A stretch of 21,245 nt of DNA, taken from a virus. Shown one piece after another: positions 1 to 8,258 of this stretch. The notes beneath the pieces are model-generated. The model searched no databases. It had not been told where the DNA came from and saw only the letters and a list, made by a program, of their open reading frames with translations. The number at the start of each line of letters is the position of its first letter. The first letter of the stretch is position 1. The stretch is taken from positions 1 through 21,245 of the IMG/VR virus record IMGVR_UViG_3300027833_000250; one strand, written 5' to 3'. A program made the position numbers and the translations under genes.

Positions 1-54
1 TTTGGTATCAATCGCTGTGATAAGCGAGGTAAAATTCGTGTTTGTTGTTGGCAT
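1..54 (-). CDS. Partial gene, N-terminus only (probable tail/virion protein)
   Basis: Only the first 18 codons are in the window, starting MPTTNTNFTSLITAIDTK; the rest lies beyond base 1. The ATG at 52-54 follows the stop of the upstream 61-aa gene by 3 bases, and an SD-like AGGAGT lies about 10 bases upstream inside that gene's end. The polar Thr/Asn-rich start resembles the start of the fibre-like protein at 1399-2235 (MALNTTTLETNLNTKM). Its position at the end of the fibre genes suggests another tail or adhesion protein. The function is inference from position. Confidence 0.55.
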   Translation of the reverse strand, partial: MPTTNTNFTSLITAIDTK

Positions 55-57
55 GTC

Positions 58-243
58 CTAGACTCCTAAATTCAACAAGTTTTCGTCTTCAAGAGCCTCG
101 ACTTTAAGATTGAGGCTAATATCGGATGTTTCATAGTCGGATTGGTTTACGTTGAAATCTGATGCGGATGCTTCCCCAGAAACTTCTGCTAGGGAGATTT
201 TGCTGTCTCGCATCAGGTCGGCTAATAGTCTTGCTTTGCTCAT
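58..243 (-). CDS. Small hypothetical protein, 61 aa
   Basis: The ATG at 241-243 is preceded by AAGGAAAT at good spacing, and the gene sits between the propeller-like protein and the partial gene at 1-54 with short gaps, so expression is likely. The protein is Ser/Asp/Glu-rich and acidic. It has a basic N-terminal helix (SKARLLADLMRDSK) and a low-complexity middle, with no membrane segment or Cys. I do not recognise the family. The context among fibre genes allows a small virion accessory or fibre chaperone, but nothing in the sequence proves it. Confidence 0.6.
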   Translation of the reverse strand: MSKARLLADLMRDSKISLAEVSGEASASDFNVNQSDYETSDISLNLKVEALEDENLLNLGV

Positions 244-268
244 GGGGTGATTTCCTTATTTACGTTCA

Positions 269-1384
269 TTACCAGCCGCTTCCAACAAGGAAGTTTTCAT
301 CTACGTTTGCCCAATGGGGTCTTCCAGTGGTTAGACCAAGGGAATAATTATTCTGGTAATTTGTACTTTGGTCAAGATTTCCATAAGCTAAAGAGGTATT
401 TAGGGGGTGGCGCTTAACGTAACCCCAAGAAGTGGAGTTTTGATAACCAGTGTAATAAAGGTAATCACCCATAGCGACCATTCCAGTTGGGTAATCGGGA
501 GCAGTGGCTGTATCACCAGTAAAGCTGTCACTCTCATTTGAGAATGAGTTGGCTGTGCCAGAACCCATTTTACTTAAACGGTAGTTACTAAAACCAATAT
601 ACGGACGCCCGTCAGCGCCCATTGTGATCGACCCCGGTTCCCCAAGACCGGACTGGCCTTGCTGTACCCTTGTCATAAGCTGGTTTAGGACTTCAACATC
701 GCCGCCGTTATTTACGAGCAAGATATAACCATTAGGGAAATAGGTGGCCTGTGACGGTGAGCCAACATATCTTTCACTTGATGCTGTAAATTCACCAGTG
801 GAACTTACAATAAGTTTCTTGGCGTACTGATTACCGCAAACAACGGCGATGCAGGAACTTCCTGTGTAGTCGCCTAAGTTGCTTCCGTCATAAAGGTTTG
901 ATGAAGAGAAATTTGGTGGACTAATAATACATTGAGCACTTGTTACGCTTGAGTCTTGGTATGTAGCAACATGAGTGAACGTCCCGTTTGTATTTAGTGT
1001 GTAAGATCTAATCTGTTGAGAGCTATCCGTTGCTACTAACAGGATACCATTTCTTAAAACGCCTAATGCCCTAGAATTTACCCCTCTATAAGTTGCTACT
1101 ACATTTGTTCTATCATTGAGCTTACAAGCCTGTATCTCTCCACCTCTATGAGTAATGATCCAGCCAACTCCATTGGAGTCATACATTGTATCAATCATTT
1201 GTGCAGGGAAGTTGGCATCAGTACCTTGACTTGAAGTGCTTAAAACTGAGCCAGTAAAGTTGCTTGTGTTTAGTTCAAAAACGGCATCCGAGGTTGTTAC
1301 AAACAACCTACCGCTTTCGCCGGGCAAATCTTTAAGAGGGTCTGCGGCCCCACGACCTATAAAAAAGTTTGTAGGTAAACTCAT
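269..1384 (-). CDS. Propeller-like tail-region protein, 371 aa
   Basis: The start has an excellent SD (AAAGGAGGG about 7 bases before ATG). No catalytic motif is evident. The protein is a run of short beta-strand blades with turns, such as GRLFVTTSDAVFEL (about 25-38), GVGWIITHRGGEIQACKL (about 72-89), GILLVATDSSQQIRSYTL (about 112-129), a blade near 220-235 (YILLVNNGGDVEVL) and DYLYYTGYQ (about 306-314). This spacing suggests a beta-propeller or a similar all-beta receptor-binding fold. It has Gly/Asn/Ser/Tyr-rich composition typical of adhesins and no signal peptide. It follows two fibre-like genes, so a host-recognition or tail-tip role is the best guess. The fold is read by eye and a different all-beta architecture is possible. 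Confidence 0.7.
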   Translation of the reverse strand: MSLPTNFFIGRGAADPLKDLPGESGRLFVTTSDAVFELNTSNFTGSVLSTSSQGTDANFPAQMIDTMYDSNGVGWIITHRGGEIQACKLNDRTNVVATYRGVNSRALGVLRNGILLVATDSSQQIRSYTLNTNGTFTHVATYQDSSVTSAQCIISPPNFSSSNLYDGSNLGDYTGSSCIAVVCGNQYAKKLIVSSTGEFTASSERYVGSPSQATYFPNGYILLVNNGGDVEVLNQLMTRVQQGQSGLGEPGSITMGADGRPYIGFSNYRLSKMGSGTANSFSNESDSFTGDTATAPDYPTGMVAMGDYLYYTGYQNSTSWGYVKRHPLNTSLAYGNLDQSTNYQNNYSLGLTTGRPHWANVDENFLVGSGW

Positions 1385-1398
1385 TTGCTTACCCTCCT

Positions 1399-2235
1399 TT
1401 AAACCGTGTAGCCACTAGCCGAAGCCAATACTGTTGTGCCGTTCAAGCAAGTCATGGATACAATCCAGTAACGGTAATCTGCCCATGTGGGTTCAGTTGC
1501 ATCAGGCCACTTAAAGTCCGAACTCCATGAAGGTGTGAAGGATGAAGCGGAACGATCTAAAATCATCATAGCTGTTCGACCTGCTGCAGCCGAAGACGAA
1601 TACACAGTGAATGCTGTATTTCCATTCATAGTAAAATGCTGCATTGGATCAGTGAAAACGACACCTTTACCAATATTCACACCTTGGGTGGCAACCACTG
1701 GGTGTAGATTTGTGTACGTCCCTGTGATCGCTTTGTTGAAATCCCATGTATCCGTTGCGCTGGTGTAGAGCATCGTAGCAGCCGCACCATCGACTGTAAT
1801 ACCCGCACCGTTTGCCGCAGCCGCATCTGCCGCACCATCAGCAATCGTGATGTTAAGGTCTGCAACGTCCAGAGTAGTGCTGTTCACCGTGGTGGTTGTG
1901 CCGTTAACCGTGAGGTTTCCTGAAAGCGTAAGAGCCGCAGCGTTGACCGTGCCTGTGAAGGTCGGGTCAGCTAATGGCGCATACGTTGTTGACCCAGTAA
2001 TAGGTGCAAAACTAGACCCTGCCGCTTGTACCGCAGCTACTTGAGTAGTACCCTCAGAGGTCACACGGGCGACTTGCGTAGTGCCTTCAGCGATCACGGA
2101 AGCTACTGTAATCGAGGGCGTAAGAGCCTCGACAGCTTTACCTAAGAGCAAGAACTCCTTGCCTTCAGTAGTGCCTGTGGTGGCGTTCATTTTAGTGTTG
2201 AGGTTTGTCTCAAGTGTAGTGGTGTTTAAAGCCAT
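1399..2235 (-). CDS. Tail-fibre-like structural protein, 278 aa
   Basis: The ATG starts 1 base before the stop codon of the 771-aa fibre gene (stop 2237-2239), so translation is probably coupled. Residues about 1-40 form a short helical start (ALNTTTLETNLNTKMNATTG). A small internal repeat follows (EGTTQVARVTSEGTTQVAAV, about 49-68). The middle contains LTVNGTTTTVNSTTLDVADL and ITIADGAADAAAANGAGITV (about 106-147). This beta-strand pattern recurs in fibre and virion proteins of cyanophages and other marine phages. The C-terminal quarter is a mixed domain rich in Trp and aromatics. No enzyme motif is visible. The likely role is a fibre or fibre-attached virion protein, possibly the distal partner of the upstream fibre. 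Confidence 0.8.
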   Translation of the reverse strand: MALNTTTLETNLNTKMNATTGTTEGKEFLLLGKAVEALTPSITVASVIAEGTTQVARVTSEGTTQVAAVQAAGSSFAPITGSTTYAPLADPTFTGTVNAAALTLSGNLTVNGTTTTVNSTTLDVADLNITIADGAADAAAANGAGITVDGAAATMLYTSATDTWDFNKAITGTYTNLHPVVATQGVNIGKGVVFTDPMQHFTMNGNTAFTVYSSSAAAGRTAMMILDRSASSFTPSWSSDFKWPDATEPTWADYRYWIVSMTCLNGTTVLASASGYTV

Positions 2236-2236
2236 G

Positions 2237-4552
2237 TTATATACCTGCCAATGCTAAAGTTTCGACATCATCGATGAGAGCATCGACTGTTGTTCTGTTG
2301 TAGTGATCTGCCAATTCAAAGGTGCCGAAGCTAACGATAGAAACGCTATCTCCCGCTGCCGCTGGTGAGGCCAAGACCACATTGGCTCCATCGGTTGCGG
2401 TAAAGTCTGAAGGTGCTAATTTGACGCCGTTCAAATACACATCAACGTATGTGGGATCGTACACCGCTGCGAATGATGATTGGTTGGCCGTAGCCGTATA
2501 GTCCTGCCGGTCAGCCGTGCCGTTTACTGACGAACCAGCGTTCTGGAAGCCGCTAGAAGAGCGTACCTTTAGAACCTGTGCTGTGGTGTCGAACCAAAGG
2601 TCACCCTCAGTTACGTTTGCACCGGTAGGCTGGTTTGCCGATACGAAGTAGGTATCGAAGAAGTCGTTAACATTGTTGATGTTGTTCGCCACGGTAGTAA
2701 CCGCTGCAATTGACCCGCCAGTGAGATTGACGTTAGCGATTGATGCGGCTGTTGTATTTATCGAACCTATGTTGGTCGCTACCGTTCCTACGTCTGCTTG
2801 GGTAGCCCAGTATTTCGCAGAGTAATTAGTACCATCTACCGTTCCAGATGTCTTAATAGCCCAATCTTGTGCAGTGTTTTCAGAGGCGAGTGCGTTAGCT
2901 TCTGATACCGCAGCATTCGCTTCAGAAGTGGCTGCAGCCGCTGCGCTTGCAGACGCCGCTGTAGCAGAGCCTAGAATGCCGTCTGTGTAGCCTTTCGTGC
3001 TTGCATCAGTACTAGCAGTCGGCGTCCCAAGGTTTGTGATCTTGTTCAGACCCATCGCCAGAGGACCAGACATACCATCACCAGATCGTGATACCTGCAG
3101 AGCATCCTGTTGATCAACATACCCTTTACGGGAAAGCTCAGAAGGTGCCGTAGGGTCGGAGGAAGTTGTTACAACATTAGACCCCATGTCGAGAGCGCCT
3201 GTAAGCGTCCCTCCAGCAAGGTTCAACTTGAGTGCATCCTGCTGATCAACATATGCCTTGTTGGTAAGGTCCGCATCTGCCACAGGGACGTATGTGCTAG
3301 TTACCTTATGGACACCCATGTCCACAGCACCTGTCATAGTACCGCCAGATAAGTTTAGCTTGGTGGCCAAAGAGTTGGCTGTAGTAGTAGCGAAGTTAGC
3401 GTCATCGCCTAAAGCAGCCGCAAGCTCATTAAGCGTATCTAAAGCACCGGGCGCTGCATCGATAACAGAATTTATTTCGGTATCTACATAGCTTTTAGAT
3501 GCGGCGTCAGAGTCAGACACAGGCGTAGGAAGACCTGTAATCGTAGTACCGTTCAGCATCGTAATGCTGCCCGTCATAGAACCGCCGACAAGGTCTAACT
3601 TTAGATCATCATTAGTGTCTACATAGTTCTTAGTAGCAGCGTCCTGTGGGTTAACCGGATCAGACAAGTTCTGGATAGTAGCTGTTGTAGCCCCATCCAT
3701 ATTCAGTGTGCCGGAGATCGTTACGTTGTTAAACGTAGACTGTCCTGTAGAAGTGATGTTGCCTGTTAGGTCGCCTACAAACGTACCAGTTGTTGTACCG
3801 GTGGCTGTGATGTTGTTGAACGTCGAGGTGTTAGCAGAAGTAATGTCGCCAGTTACATCGCCTACCAGATCACCAGTGAAACCACCTGTGGATGTGATTG
3901 TCGTACCGGTGATTGGTGAGGCCGTATTGCCGCCGATTACAGTGCCATCAATTGTACCGCTGTTAGCATCAACTTGGGCTAGAGTAGTTAGTCCGGTTAC
4001 ACTTGCTGTTGTACCGTTTAGAGTACCGACTGTAGTGGTTCCGGTGACGTTTAGCGTACCGCCGAAGGTAGCATTCTGCGTGCCGTCAATTGAACCGGAT
4101 AGAAACAGATCTTTGTAGCGATTGGTTGTTGTACCAACGCTTACTGTGTTTGTTACTTCCGGTGATATTTCTGTAGCTGTTTGTCCTACTGCCTCAAACC
4201 ATACAGCCGCAGAGGATGTGTTGTTCACGCAGATAAAGATACGGTTGGTACTGGTGTTTAACCAGATAGAGCCGGGTGCGTAGCCTGCATTTCCATCGTC
4301 GGTTATAGTGGGATTGGATGTTGCAGTTACATTGCTCTTACCGCCCGTACCACCGTTGATGGGTAGTAGGTATCCGCTGACAGAAGTCTGTAGATTGATT
4401 GCTGGTGAGTTGCCTGCACTACCATCATGCGAGTGACCGCCAGTAGCATCAAAAGCATTTCGTAATTGGTTAAATTCAGCATTAAGCGGTGGGGCAGTGA
4501 TCTCTGCGCCGTTAATGATATCCGCAACTGATTGGCGTACATAACCTGCCAT
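2237..4552 (-). CDS. Large repeat-rich tail fibre protein, 771 aa
   Basis: The start has SD GGAAGG about 9 bases upstream, contributed by the end of the nozzle-like gene. In order: an N-terminal segment with GGHSHDGSAG (about 38-47), an HxH motif often seen in phage fibre proteins; Gly/Thr/Asn beta repeats (about 140-290) with two copies of a block ending in STFNN (about 227-250 and 257-276); then several copies of the fibre repeat (about 304-528) built on ATKxYVDxxDxLKLNLxGG and TxTGAxDMG. These are followed by an Ala/Ser/Glu helical stretch (about 529-565), SAKYWATQA (578-586) and a C-terminal domain with YVDVYLNGVKL (702-712), widespread in marine phage fibres. No frame break is visible. 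The role is host attachment as an elongated trimer (known for the family). The receptor cannot be predicted. Confidence 0.9.
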   Translation of the reverse strand: MAGYVRQSVADIINGAEITAPPLNAEFNQLRNAFDATGGHSHDGSAGNSPAINLQTSVSGYLLPINGGTGGKSNVTATSNPTITDDGNAGYAPGSIWLNTSTNRIFICVNNTSSAAVWFEAVGQTATEISPEVTNTVSVGTTTNRYKDLFLSGSIDGTQNATFGGTLNVTGTTTVGTLNGTTASVTGLTTLAQVDANSGTIDGTVIGGNTASPITGTTITSTGGFTGDLVGDVTGDITSANTSTFNNITATGTTTGTFVGDLTGNITSTGQSTFNNVTISGTLNMDGATTATIQNLSDPVNPQDAATKNYVDTNDDLKLDLVGGSMTGSITMLNGTTITGLPTPVSDSDAASKSYVDTEINSVIDAAPGALDTLNELAAALGDDANFATTTANSLATKLNLSGGTMTGAVDMGVHKVTSTYVPVADADLTNKAYVDQQDALKLNLAGGTLTGALDMGSNVVTTSSDPTAPSELSRKGYVDQQDALQVSRSGDGMSGPLAMGLNKITNLGTPTASTDASTKGYTDGILGSATAASASAAAAATSEANAAVSEANALASENTAQDWAIKTSGTVDGTNYSAKYWATQADVGTVATNIGSINTTAASIANVNLTGGSIAAVTTVANNINNVNDFFDTYFVSANQPTGANVTEGDLWFDTTAQVLKVRSSSGFQNAGSSVNGTADRQDYTATANQSSFAAVYDPTYVDVYLNGVKLAPSDFTATDGANVVLASPAAAGDSVSIVSFGTFELADHYNRTTVDALIDDVETLALAGI
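2969..3643 (-). repeat. Tandem fibre repeats within the 771-aa gene
   Basis: About 675 bases encode successive copies of a YVD...LNLxGGxLTGALDMG module. Two neighbouring copies are 44 codons apart and still share near-identical DNA: GCATCCTGTTGATCAACATA begins at 3102 and GCATCCTGCTGATCAACATA at 3234 on the plus strand. The residual DNA identity suggests recent duplication or gene conversion. The repeats keep the reading frame. Confidence 0.75.
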
Positions 4553-4555
4553 AAA

Positions 4556-6193
4556 TTATCGCCTTCCTGAAATCGAGAATTCAAATACTATGCCTTGGAT
4601 GCTGTAAGGCTCAGACTGACCAACAGTCACAAAGGTAGCTCTTGAGGAGAAGCCTGAACCTTGGATGTCGGAAGTCATGATGGGTTTAGAGTTACCGCCG
4701 TAGAGGACATTTGCTGCGGAGTAGTCGATGTTTCTTCCGCCGTATTCCACGGGGCCACCGGCACTTTTCTGAGAGTATGTAGAAGGCCGCGAGGTTGAAT
4801 AATCACCCCAATCATACGACATAGACAGAAAGACCTCTACCGGACCTTCTGCACGAACAAAGGTGTTAACCTTCCGCATTGTTTTACGGGTTTCTGTGTC
4901 ACCAAAATCTAAATACGGAGTGGCATATACTGCTAATATATCTTCTCCGTTAAAGCTTGTACCTTGCTCTTGGCGATAGACTTTTCCATCGTAGTCGCCG
5001 TGGATGACATACTCTGTACGACCAATGTAATCCGAGGTGCAGCATGAAGCCCGGATGCCTTGCATCTCCCCAAACTCCCAGGAGATCGTACCCTGTTGAT
5101 CGGCTAGACCGCCAATGATACCAAAGCTATCGGTTACCTCTGTACCGTTGTCCCCTACAAAGAAACGCACCTGAGACTTACCCCGGATAACAACACCGTT
5201 AAGCGTATCCATATCAAAGTCTCGGATCATATCGACCAGAGTGACCTGGATTGCTTTAGACAATGTCTGGATCTCTACATCACCGATCCTGGAAGTTCCG
5301 GCAACCGGTCTAAATCCCTCTGGTGAAAGGAATATTAGATCCCCACCTATTTCCAGAACGCTATCTCTAGCAACGCAGCCCACGTTTGCAGTAACCTGAT
5401 CGAGGACAAAGCCTGCAGTTAGATCAGGGCTTACTTTCTTAATGGCGTTGATACCAAAAACGTACAAATCATCCCGAAAAGGCTTAAACTGTACAACATT
5501 GAACCCAGGAGTAATTTGTCCGGCACCAGCGGCAACGGTAAAGTTATAAGGGTCTGTGGGAGCGGAGTGGCATATTACAGCCCTAGAGGTGAGGTCACCG
5601 CCAAAGAAAATGTGGTTCTCAAACACTTCCACAATTGCTGGGGCATTAAGTATCTGATCTCCACCGGGACTAGAAGAAGTGCCAGTATTGGTACTGTTAA
5701 GTTGTTTCCAGTTTTGACCATCAAACAAGATAGCGTTGTTAACACCGTCTACGAAGATAATGTTAGACCCGGACCCAAAATCAAATTGGGCCTGTCGGAT
5801 CTTTGTTACTGTGCGAGATCCAGATGTGGTGGCTAAAGTTAGGCTGTTGGTCATTGCCTGCCAGCCCACGTAATCTACAAACCGATAGAACTTGTATGTG
5901 TTAGCCCCGCTATCTTTACGGGCAGCAATCACGTATGGATTACCAATATGCTCGTTTCTGTATATCGCTACACAAAGTACTGGTCCTGTGGCTGAGCCTG
6001 CACCAACCTCAACGTCTAATCCTCCAAGAAGACCAAAACCTTCTACACGACGATATCCACCGTATAGGCTGGGCTCATAGTTAACCAGGCGAGTGGCTGC
6101 ACCAGCTGCGGCCTCTGACAGAAACAAGTGATTTTCGTTGCTGTTTAGGCCACCAGAACATACCAGCTTATAACTCTGGATTTCATCAGGCAT
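4556..6193 (-). CDS. Tail nozzle / DNA-stabilisation-like protein, 545 aa
   Basis: The ATG overlaps the adaptor gene's stop as TAATG, so the two are translationally coupled. The protein is beta-rich with many short hydrophobic strands and no signal peptide or membrane segment. The N-terminus (GGLNSNENHLFLS, about 14-26, then LVNYEPSLYGGYRRVEGF, about 36-53) resembles the family annotated as tail tubular protein B or packaged-DNA stabilisation protein in T7- and P22-like phages. The length is nearer P22 gp10 than T7 gp12 (about 790 aa). The position directly after the adaptor is the usual one for the nozzle. The expected role is closing the portal-adaptor channel and holding the fibres. Assignment rests on order and N-terminal resemblance, so the subfamily is uncertain. 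Confidence 0.7.
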   Translation of the reverse strand: MPDEIQSYKLVCSGGLNSNENHLFLSEAAAGAATRLVNYEPSLYGGYRRVEGFGLLGGLDVEVGAGSATGPVLCVAIYRNEHIGNPYVIAARKDSGANTYKFYRFVDYVGWQAMTNSLTLATTSGSRTVTKIRQAQFDFGSGSNIIFVDGVNNAILFDGQNWKQLNSTNTGTSSSPGGDQILNAPAIVEVFENHIFFGGDLTSRAVICHSAPTDPYNFTVAAGAGQITPGFNVVQFKPFRDDLYVFGINAIKKVSPDLTAGFVLDQVTANVGCVARDSVLEIGGDLIFLSPEGFRPVAGTSRIGDVEIQTLSKAIQVTLVDMIRDFDMDTLNGVVIRGKSQVRFFVGDNGTEVTDSFGIIGGLADQQGTISWEFGEMQGIRASCCTSDYIGRTEYVIHGDYDGKVYRQEQGTSFNGEDILAVYATPYLDFGDTETRKTMRKVNTFVRAEGPVEVFLSMSYDWGDYSTSRPSTYSQKSAGGPVEYGGRNIDYSAANVLYGGNSKPIMTSDIQGSGFSSRATFVTVGQSEPYSIQGIVFEFSISGRR

Positions 6194-6882
6194 TAGAACT
6201 TAATCCTTGTATCTCGGATGTACTCATAGCTGTTGATGTAAAGTGTCTGTAGATCTTTTAGACCCGATTGGAACGCAATAAAGGCAGCGTTAGCGGCCTC
6301 GAGGTTATCTTTGAACATGTAGAGATGATATATGGCACCATCGATAATGACGGTATCGAAGCTCTCCGGTATCCGGGTTACATCGTCATACGTAGTAAGA
6401 TCTGCGTAGTTCAGGTAGTATCTGAAACGAACACTATAGGCCCGGTCTGGAGACGGCGATACGCCAAAGCCAGTGCCATGAGATGGAAATACGAGGTTAG
6501 GAACAGACCGACCTAAAGAACCAGCCTCATAGTCATCATCGCGATGTTGAGCATACCACTCATCTCGCTCAATAGCTCGTAAGGTCTTAAAGCCAACACC
6601 AAGTGAGCTGTCCTTTTGAATCTGGAAGGTGTTAAAGTCAGCGATTTTAAAATAATTTGGCCAATCGTATTCTGTACGTCCTGGCGTTAAAACTTGAGTA
6701 TGCTCAGAAGCATTAAAGGGCCACTCAAACTCAGCTTGATTAATCTTGCTTATAGCCGCTCGTACCGCATCTTTCACTAAAGCCTGAACGCCACGAACCG
6801 ACGAAAAATCGTCGGCTGCAATCTCTACTTCATTGATGCGGCGTAGCACCATGTTACATAGATTTAGATATGTACTAGGCAT
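6193..6882 (-). CDS. Tail adaptor / tail tubular protein A-like, 229 aa
   Basis: The N-terminus (TYLNLCNMVLRRINEVEI, about 4-21) followed by a helical block (VQALVKDAVRAAISKINQAE, about 29-48) and EFEWPFN (about 48-54) is the characteristic pattern of the T7 gp11 / P22 gp4 adaptor family, whose members are about 170-230 aa. These proteins form the ring joining the portal to the tail nozzle. The SD is AAGGAT at 9-base spacing. The gene lies directly after the major capsid gene, across an intercistronic hairpin, and overlaps the nozzle-like gene by one base. This gene is the strongest evidence for a short-tailed phage. Confidence 0.85.
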   Translation of the reverse strand: MPSTYLNLCNMVLRRINEVEIAADDFSSVRGVQALVKDAVRAAISKINQAEFEWPFNASEHTQVLTPGRTEYDWPNYFKIADFNTFQIQKDSSLGVGFKTLRAIERDEWYAQHRDDDYEAGSLGRSVPNLVFPSHGTGFGVSPSPDRAYSVRFRYYLNYADLTTYDDVTRIPESFDTVIIDGAIYHLYMFKDNLEAANAAFIAFQSGLKDLQTLYINSYEYIRDTRIKF

Positions 6883-6905
6883 GAATGATCCTTAAAAGGA
6901 GTGTA

Positions 6906-6927
6906 GGGGGCAAGTTGCCCTGCCCCC
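6906..6927 (-). terminator. Strong hairpin after the capsid gene (partial terminator or 3' stabiliser)
   Basis: A perfect 7-bp GC-rich stem (plus strand GGGGGCA at 6906-6912 and TGCCCCC at 6921-6927) lies about 10 bases past the capsid stop codon. A second perfect stem (CTTAGC at 6929-6934, GCTAAG at 6941-6946) overlaps the stop codon itself. There is no proper U-run after the stem, only CCTTTT several bases later, so this is more likely an attenuator or mRNA 3' stabiliser than a full terminator. Confidence 0.55.
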
Positions 6928-6936
6928 GCTTAGCTA

Positions 6937-7974
6937 TTAGGCTAAGTTGTAGTTTGCAGTGATAAGTCCTTCTGGACGAAGGATTTTTCTGCCGTATAAT
7001 TGCATCCCGCGGACGATGTCTGCGAAGGTATCTGGTGAGCGGAAGCTCTCAGTTTTTGCAATTTGGTCAGCTACTGCCACAGAGGAGTCATGGCCAGCAA
7101 CCAGAACACCAAAGTTCGTCGCAGAACCACTTGCCGAGCTCGCGCCAGCCCCAGTTCCCTTGTACGGAAGGTTGTTGCTTGTGTAGACGCGGAAGCCACG
7201 AATGGTGCCGGGCATACGACCGTTACGCACTTCGCCTTCTCCACCGAAGTCAGAATTAATCAGCTTCGCGTCTTCATCGAGCAAGATCTCTTTGAACACC
7301 GGGTCACATACGACCCAACGATTGTCTGTGTCCACGTTAGCTGCGTCCATTAGACGAGCCATGCGGTTTAGAACAGCCAAAGGTGAAGTCAAAGCACCAG
7401 CACCACCGCCTGCAGTTACAGGAATGGAGTTAGCTGCAGTGGAACCACCGAAGGCACCTTGTGTCAGCTTGTTAGCTGCAAGCAATTCGTCGTTGCCTGC
7501 GGCTGCATCTGCTTTTGTGCCTGCCGCTGCGGTACGAGCCACCCATGCAGAACCGTTCCAGGAGTAACCGGACATGTAGCCCAATACGTCTTGGTCGAAT
7601 GCATCACGCAGTTTGAAACCAGCACGGTCTGTTGCCAAATCAATGAAATTAATATGGCTATGTGCCTCTTCTATATCGTCGAGTGCGAACTGAAAGTAGT
7701 TGGCTTGATCGACGATCATTGTGAAATCGGAATCGGTGATATCTTGAGTCGCAAGTGTTGTACCACGTGCATAAGAATTGATAGTGATTTCAGGCTCTTT
7801 AATAATCTTAACACTGTCGCCCATGTTGGCGATCTCACCTGCGTAATCAGTGTTTGTGATGTCTTCTACAACGGAACTGTTGCGGAAAGCCTTCTGTACT
7901 TTTTTGGAATAGATTACAGGACTAAAGTTACCGTTTGGTAAATTGCCGTAACCGCCTGCTGATGGAAATGCCAT
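6937..7974 (-). CDS. Major capsid protein (HK97-fold), 345 aa
   Basis: The start is ATG at 7972-7974 with SD AAGGAGA 6 bases upstream. The open frame continues upstream but lacks an SD and runs through a hairpin. The N-terminus (MAFPSAGGYGNLPNG), then YSKKVQKAFRNSSVVEDIT (about 23-41), GEIANMGDSVKII (about 46-58) and YFQFALDDIEEAHS (about 92-105) match the coat proteins of many podovirus-like phages. A later block (NRWVVCDPVFKEILLDEDAK, about 221-240) corresponds to the body of the shell domain. No long cleavable propeptide is evident, which fits a separate scaffold gene just upstream. The gene has its own promoter, leader and 3' hairpin, as expected for the most abundant virion protein. Confidence 0.9.
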   Translation of the reverse strand: MAFPSAGGYGNLPNGNFSPVIYSKKVQKAFRNSSVVEDITNTDYAGEIANMGDSVKIIKEPEITINSYARGTTLATQDITDSDFTMIVDQANYFQFALDDIEEAHSHINFIDLATDRAGFKLRDAFDQDVLGYMSGYSWNGSAWVARTAAAGTKADAAAGNDELLAANKLTQGAFGGSTAANSIPVTAGGGAGALTSPLAVLNRMARLMDAANVDTDNRWVVCDPVFKEILLDEDAKLINSDFGGEGEVRNGRMPGTIRGFRVYTSNNLPYKGTGAGASSASGSATNFGVLVAGHDSSVAVADQIAKTESFRSPDTFADIVRGMQLYGRKILRPEGLITANYNLA

Positions 7975-8219
7975 TTTGTTTCTCCTTGTGAAATGGCGGA
8001 GCCGAAAAGGCTCTGGACAGAACACAGAAGGGGACAAACAGTGGCAGCATGGGTTTGAGGGTGCGCAGCTACATATCAGGCCGTGATATTATAGCTCCGG
8101 GCCTCTCCATTGCTGGTAGACTAGAACGTCTTTGATCTTCTGAATTTGGGAATGGTTGAGGGTAGACCTTGAAAGGTGGCCTCATGTAGTGATCAAGGGC
8201 TATTTAGCCTCTTATTGAC
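7975..8219 (-). promoter_or_regulatory. Long structured leader of the capsid mRNA
   Basis: About 245 nt separate the expected transcription start (near 8219) from the capsid ATG. Inverted repeats in order: GGCTA/TAGCC (8198-8209), ACCTT/AAGGT (about 8166-8177), and GAGCC-gaaaa-GGCTC (7999-8013) ending about 11 bases before the SD. No riboswitch class is recognised. The hairpins may protect the mRNA or tune ribosome loading. The leader also holds a 38-codon open frame, listed separately. Confidence 0.45.
8069..8185 (-). CDS. Possible 38-aa leader ORF (weak)
   Basis: An ATG-initiated frame of 38 codons (start MRPPFKVYPQPFPNSEDQ, end AIISRPDM) fills the centre of the capsid leader. It is Pro/Arg/Ser-rich. 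There is no convincing SD, and the length is within what chance allows. It could be an unexpressed frame or a leader peptide coupled to capsid expression. It is listed because it is the only sizeable ATG frame in this gap. Confidence 0.2.
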   Translation of the reverse strand: MRPPFKVYPQPFPNSEDQRRSSLPAMERPGAIISRPDM

Positions 8220-8225
8220 AACTAC

Positions 8226-8255
8226 ATTATAACACGAAAAGTTCTTTTATATCAA
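8226..8255 (-). promoter_or_regulatory. Sigma70-type promoter for the capsid gene
   Basis: On the minus strand TTGATA (8250-8255) and a perfect TATAAT (8226-8231) are separated by 18 bases, and TGT directly before the -10 box gives an extended -10. It lies between the scaffold stop and the capsid leader, pointing into the capsid gene. Host polymerase could therefore boost capsid transcription independently of upstream read-through. Confidence 0.7.
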
Positions 8256-8258
8256 GTA

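Noticed and set aside
2969-3643. Regular repeats considered as a CRISPR array
   Set aside because: The units are protein-coding, in frame and diverged, with no constant palindromic repeat or unique spacers. No CRISPR array was seen in the window.
3708-4118. 136-codon plus-strand frame rich in Val and Pro
   Set aside because: It is antisense to the Gly/Thr/Asn repeats of the fibre gene and has the biased make-up expected of a shadow frame.
7975-8037. N-terminal extension of the capsid frame by 21 codons
   Set aside because: It has no SD and no ATG and crosses the hairpin at 7999-8013, whereas the internal ATG has AAGGAGA at ideal distance.
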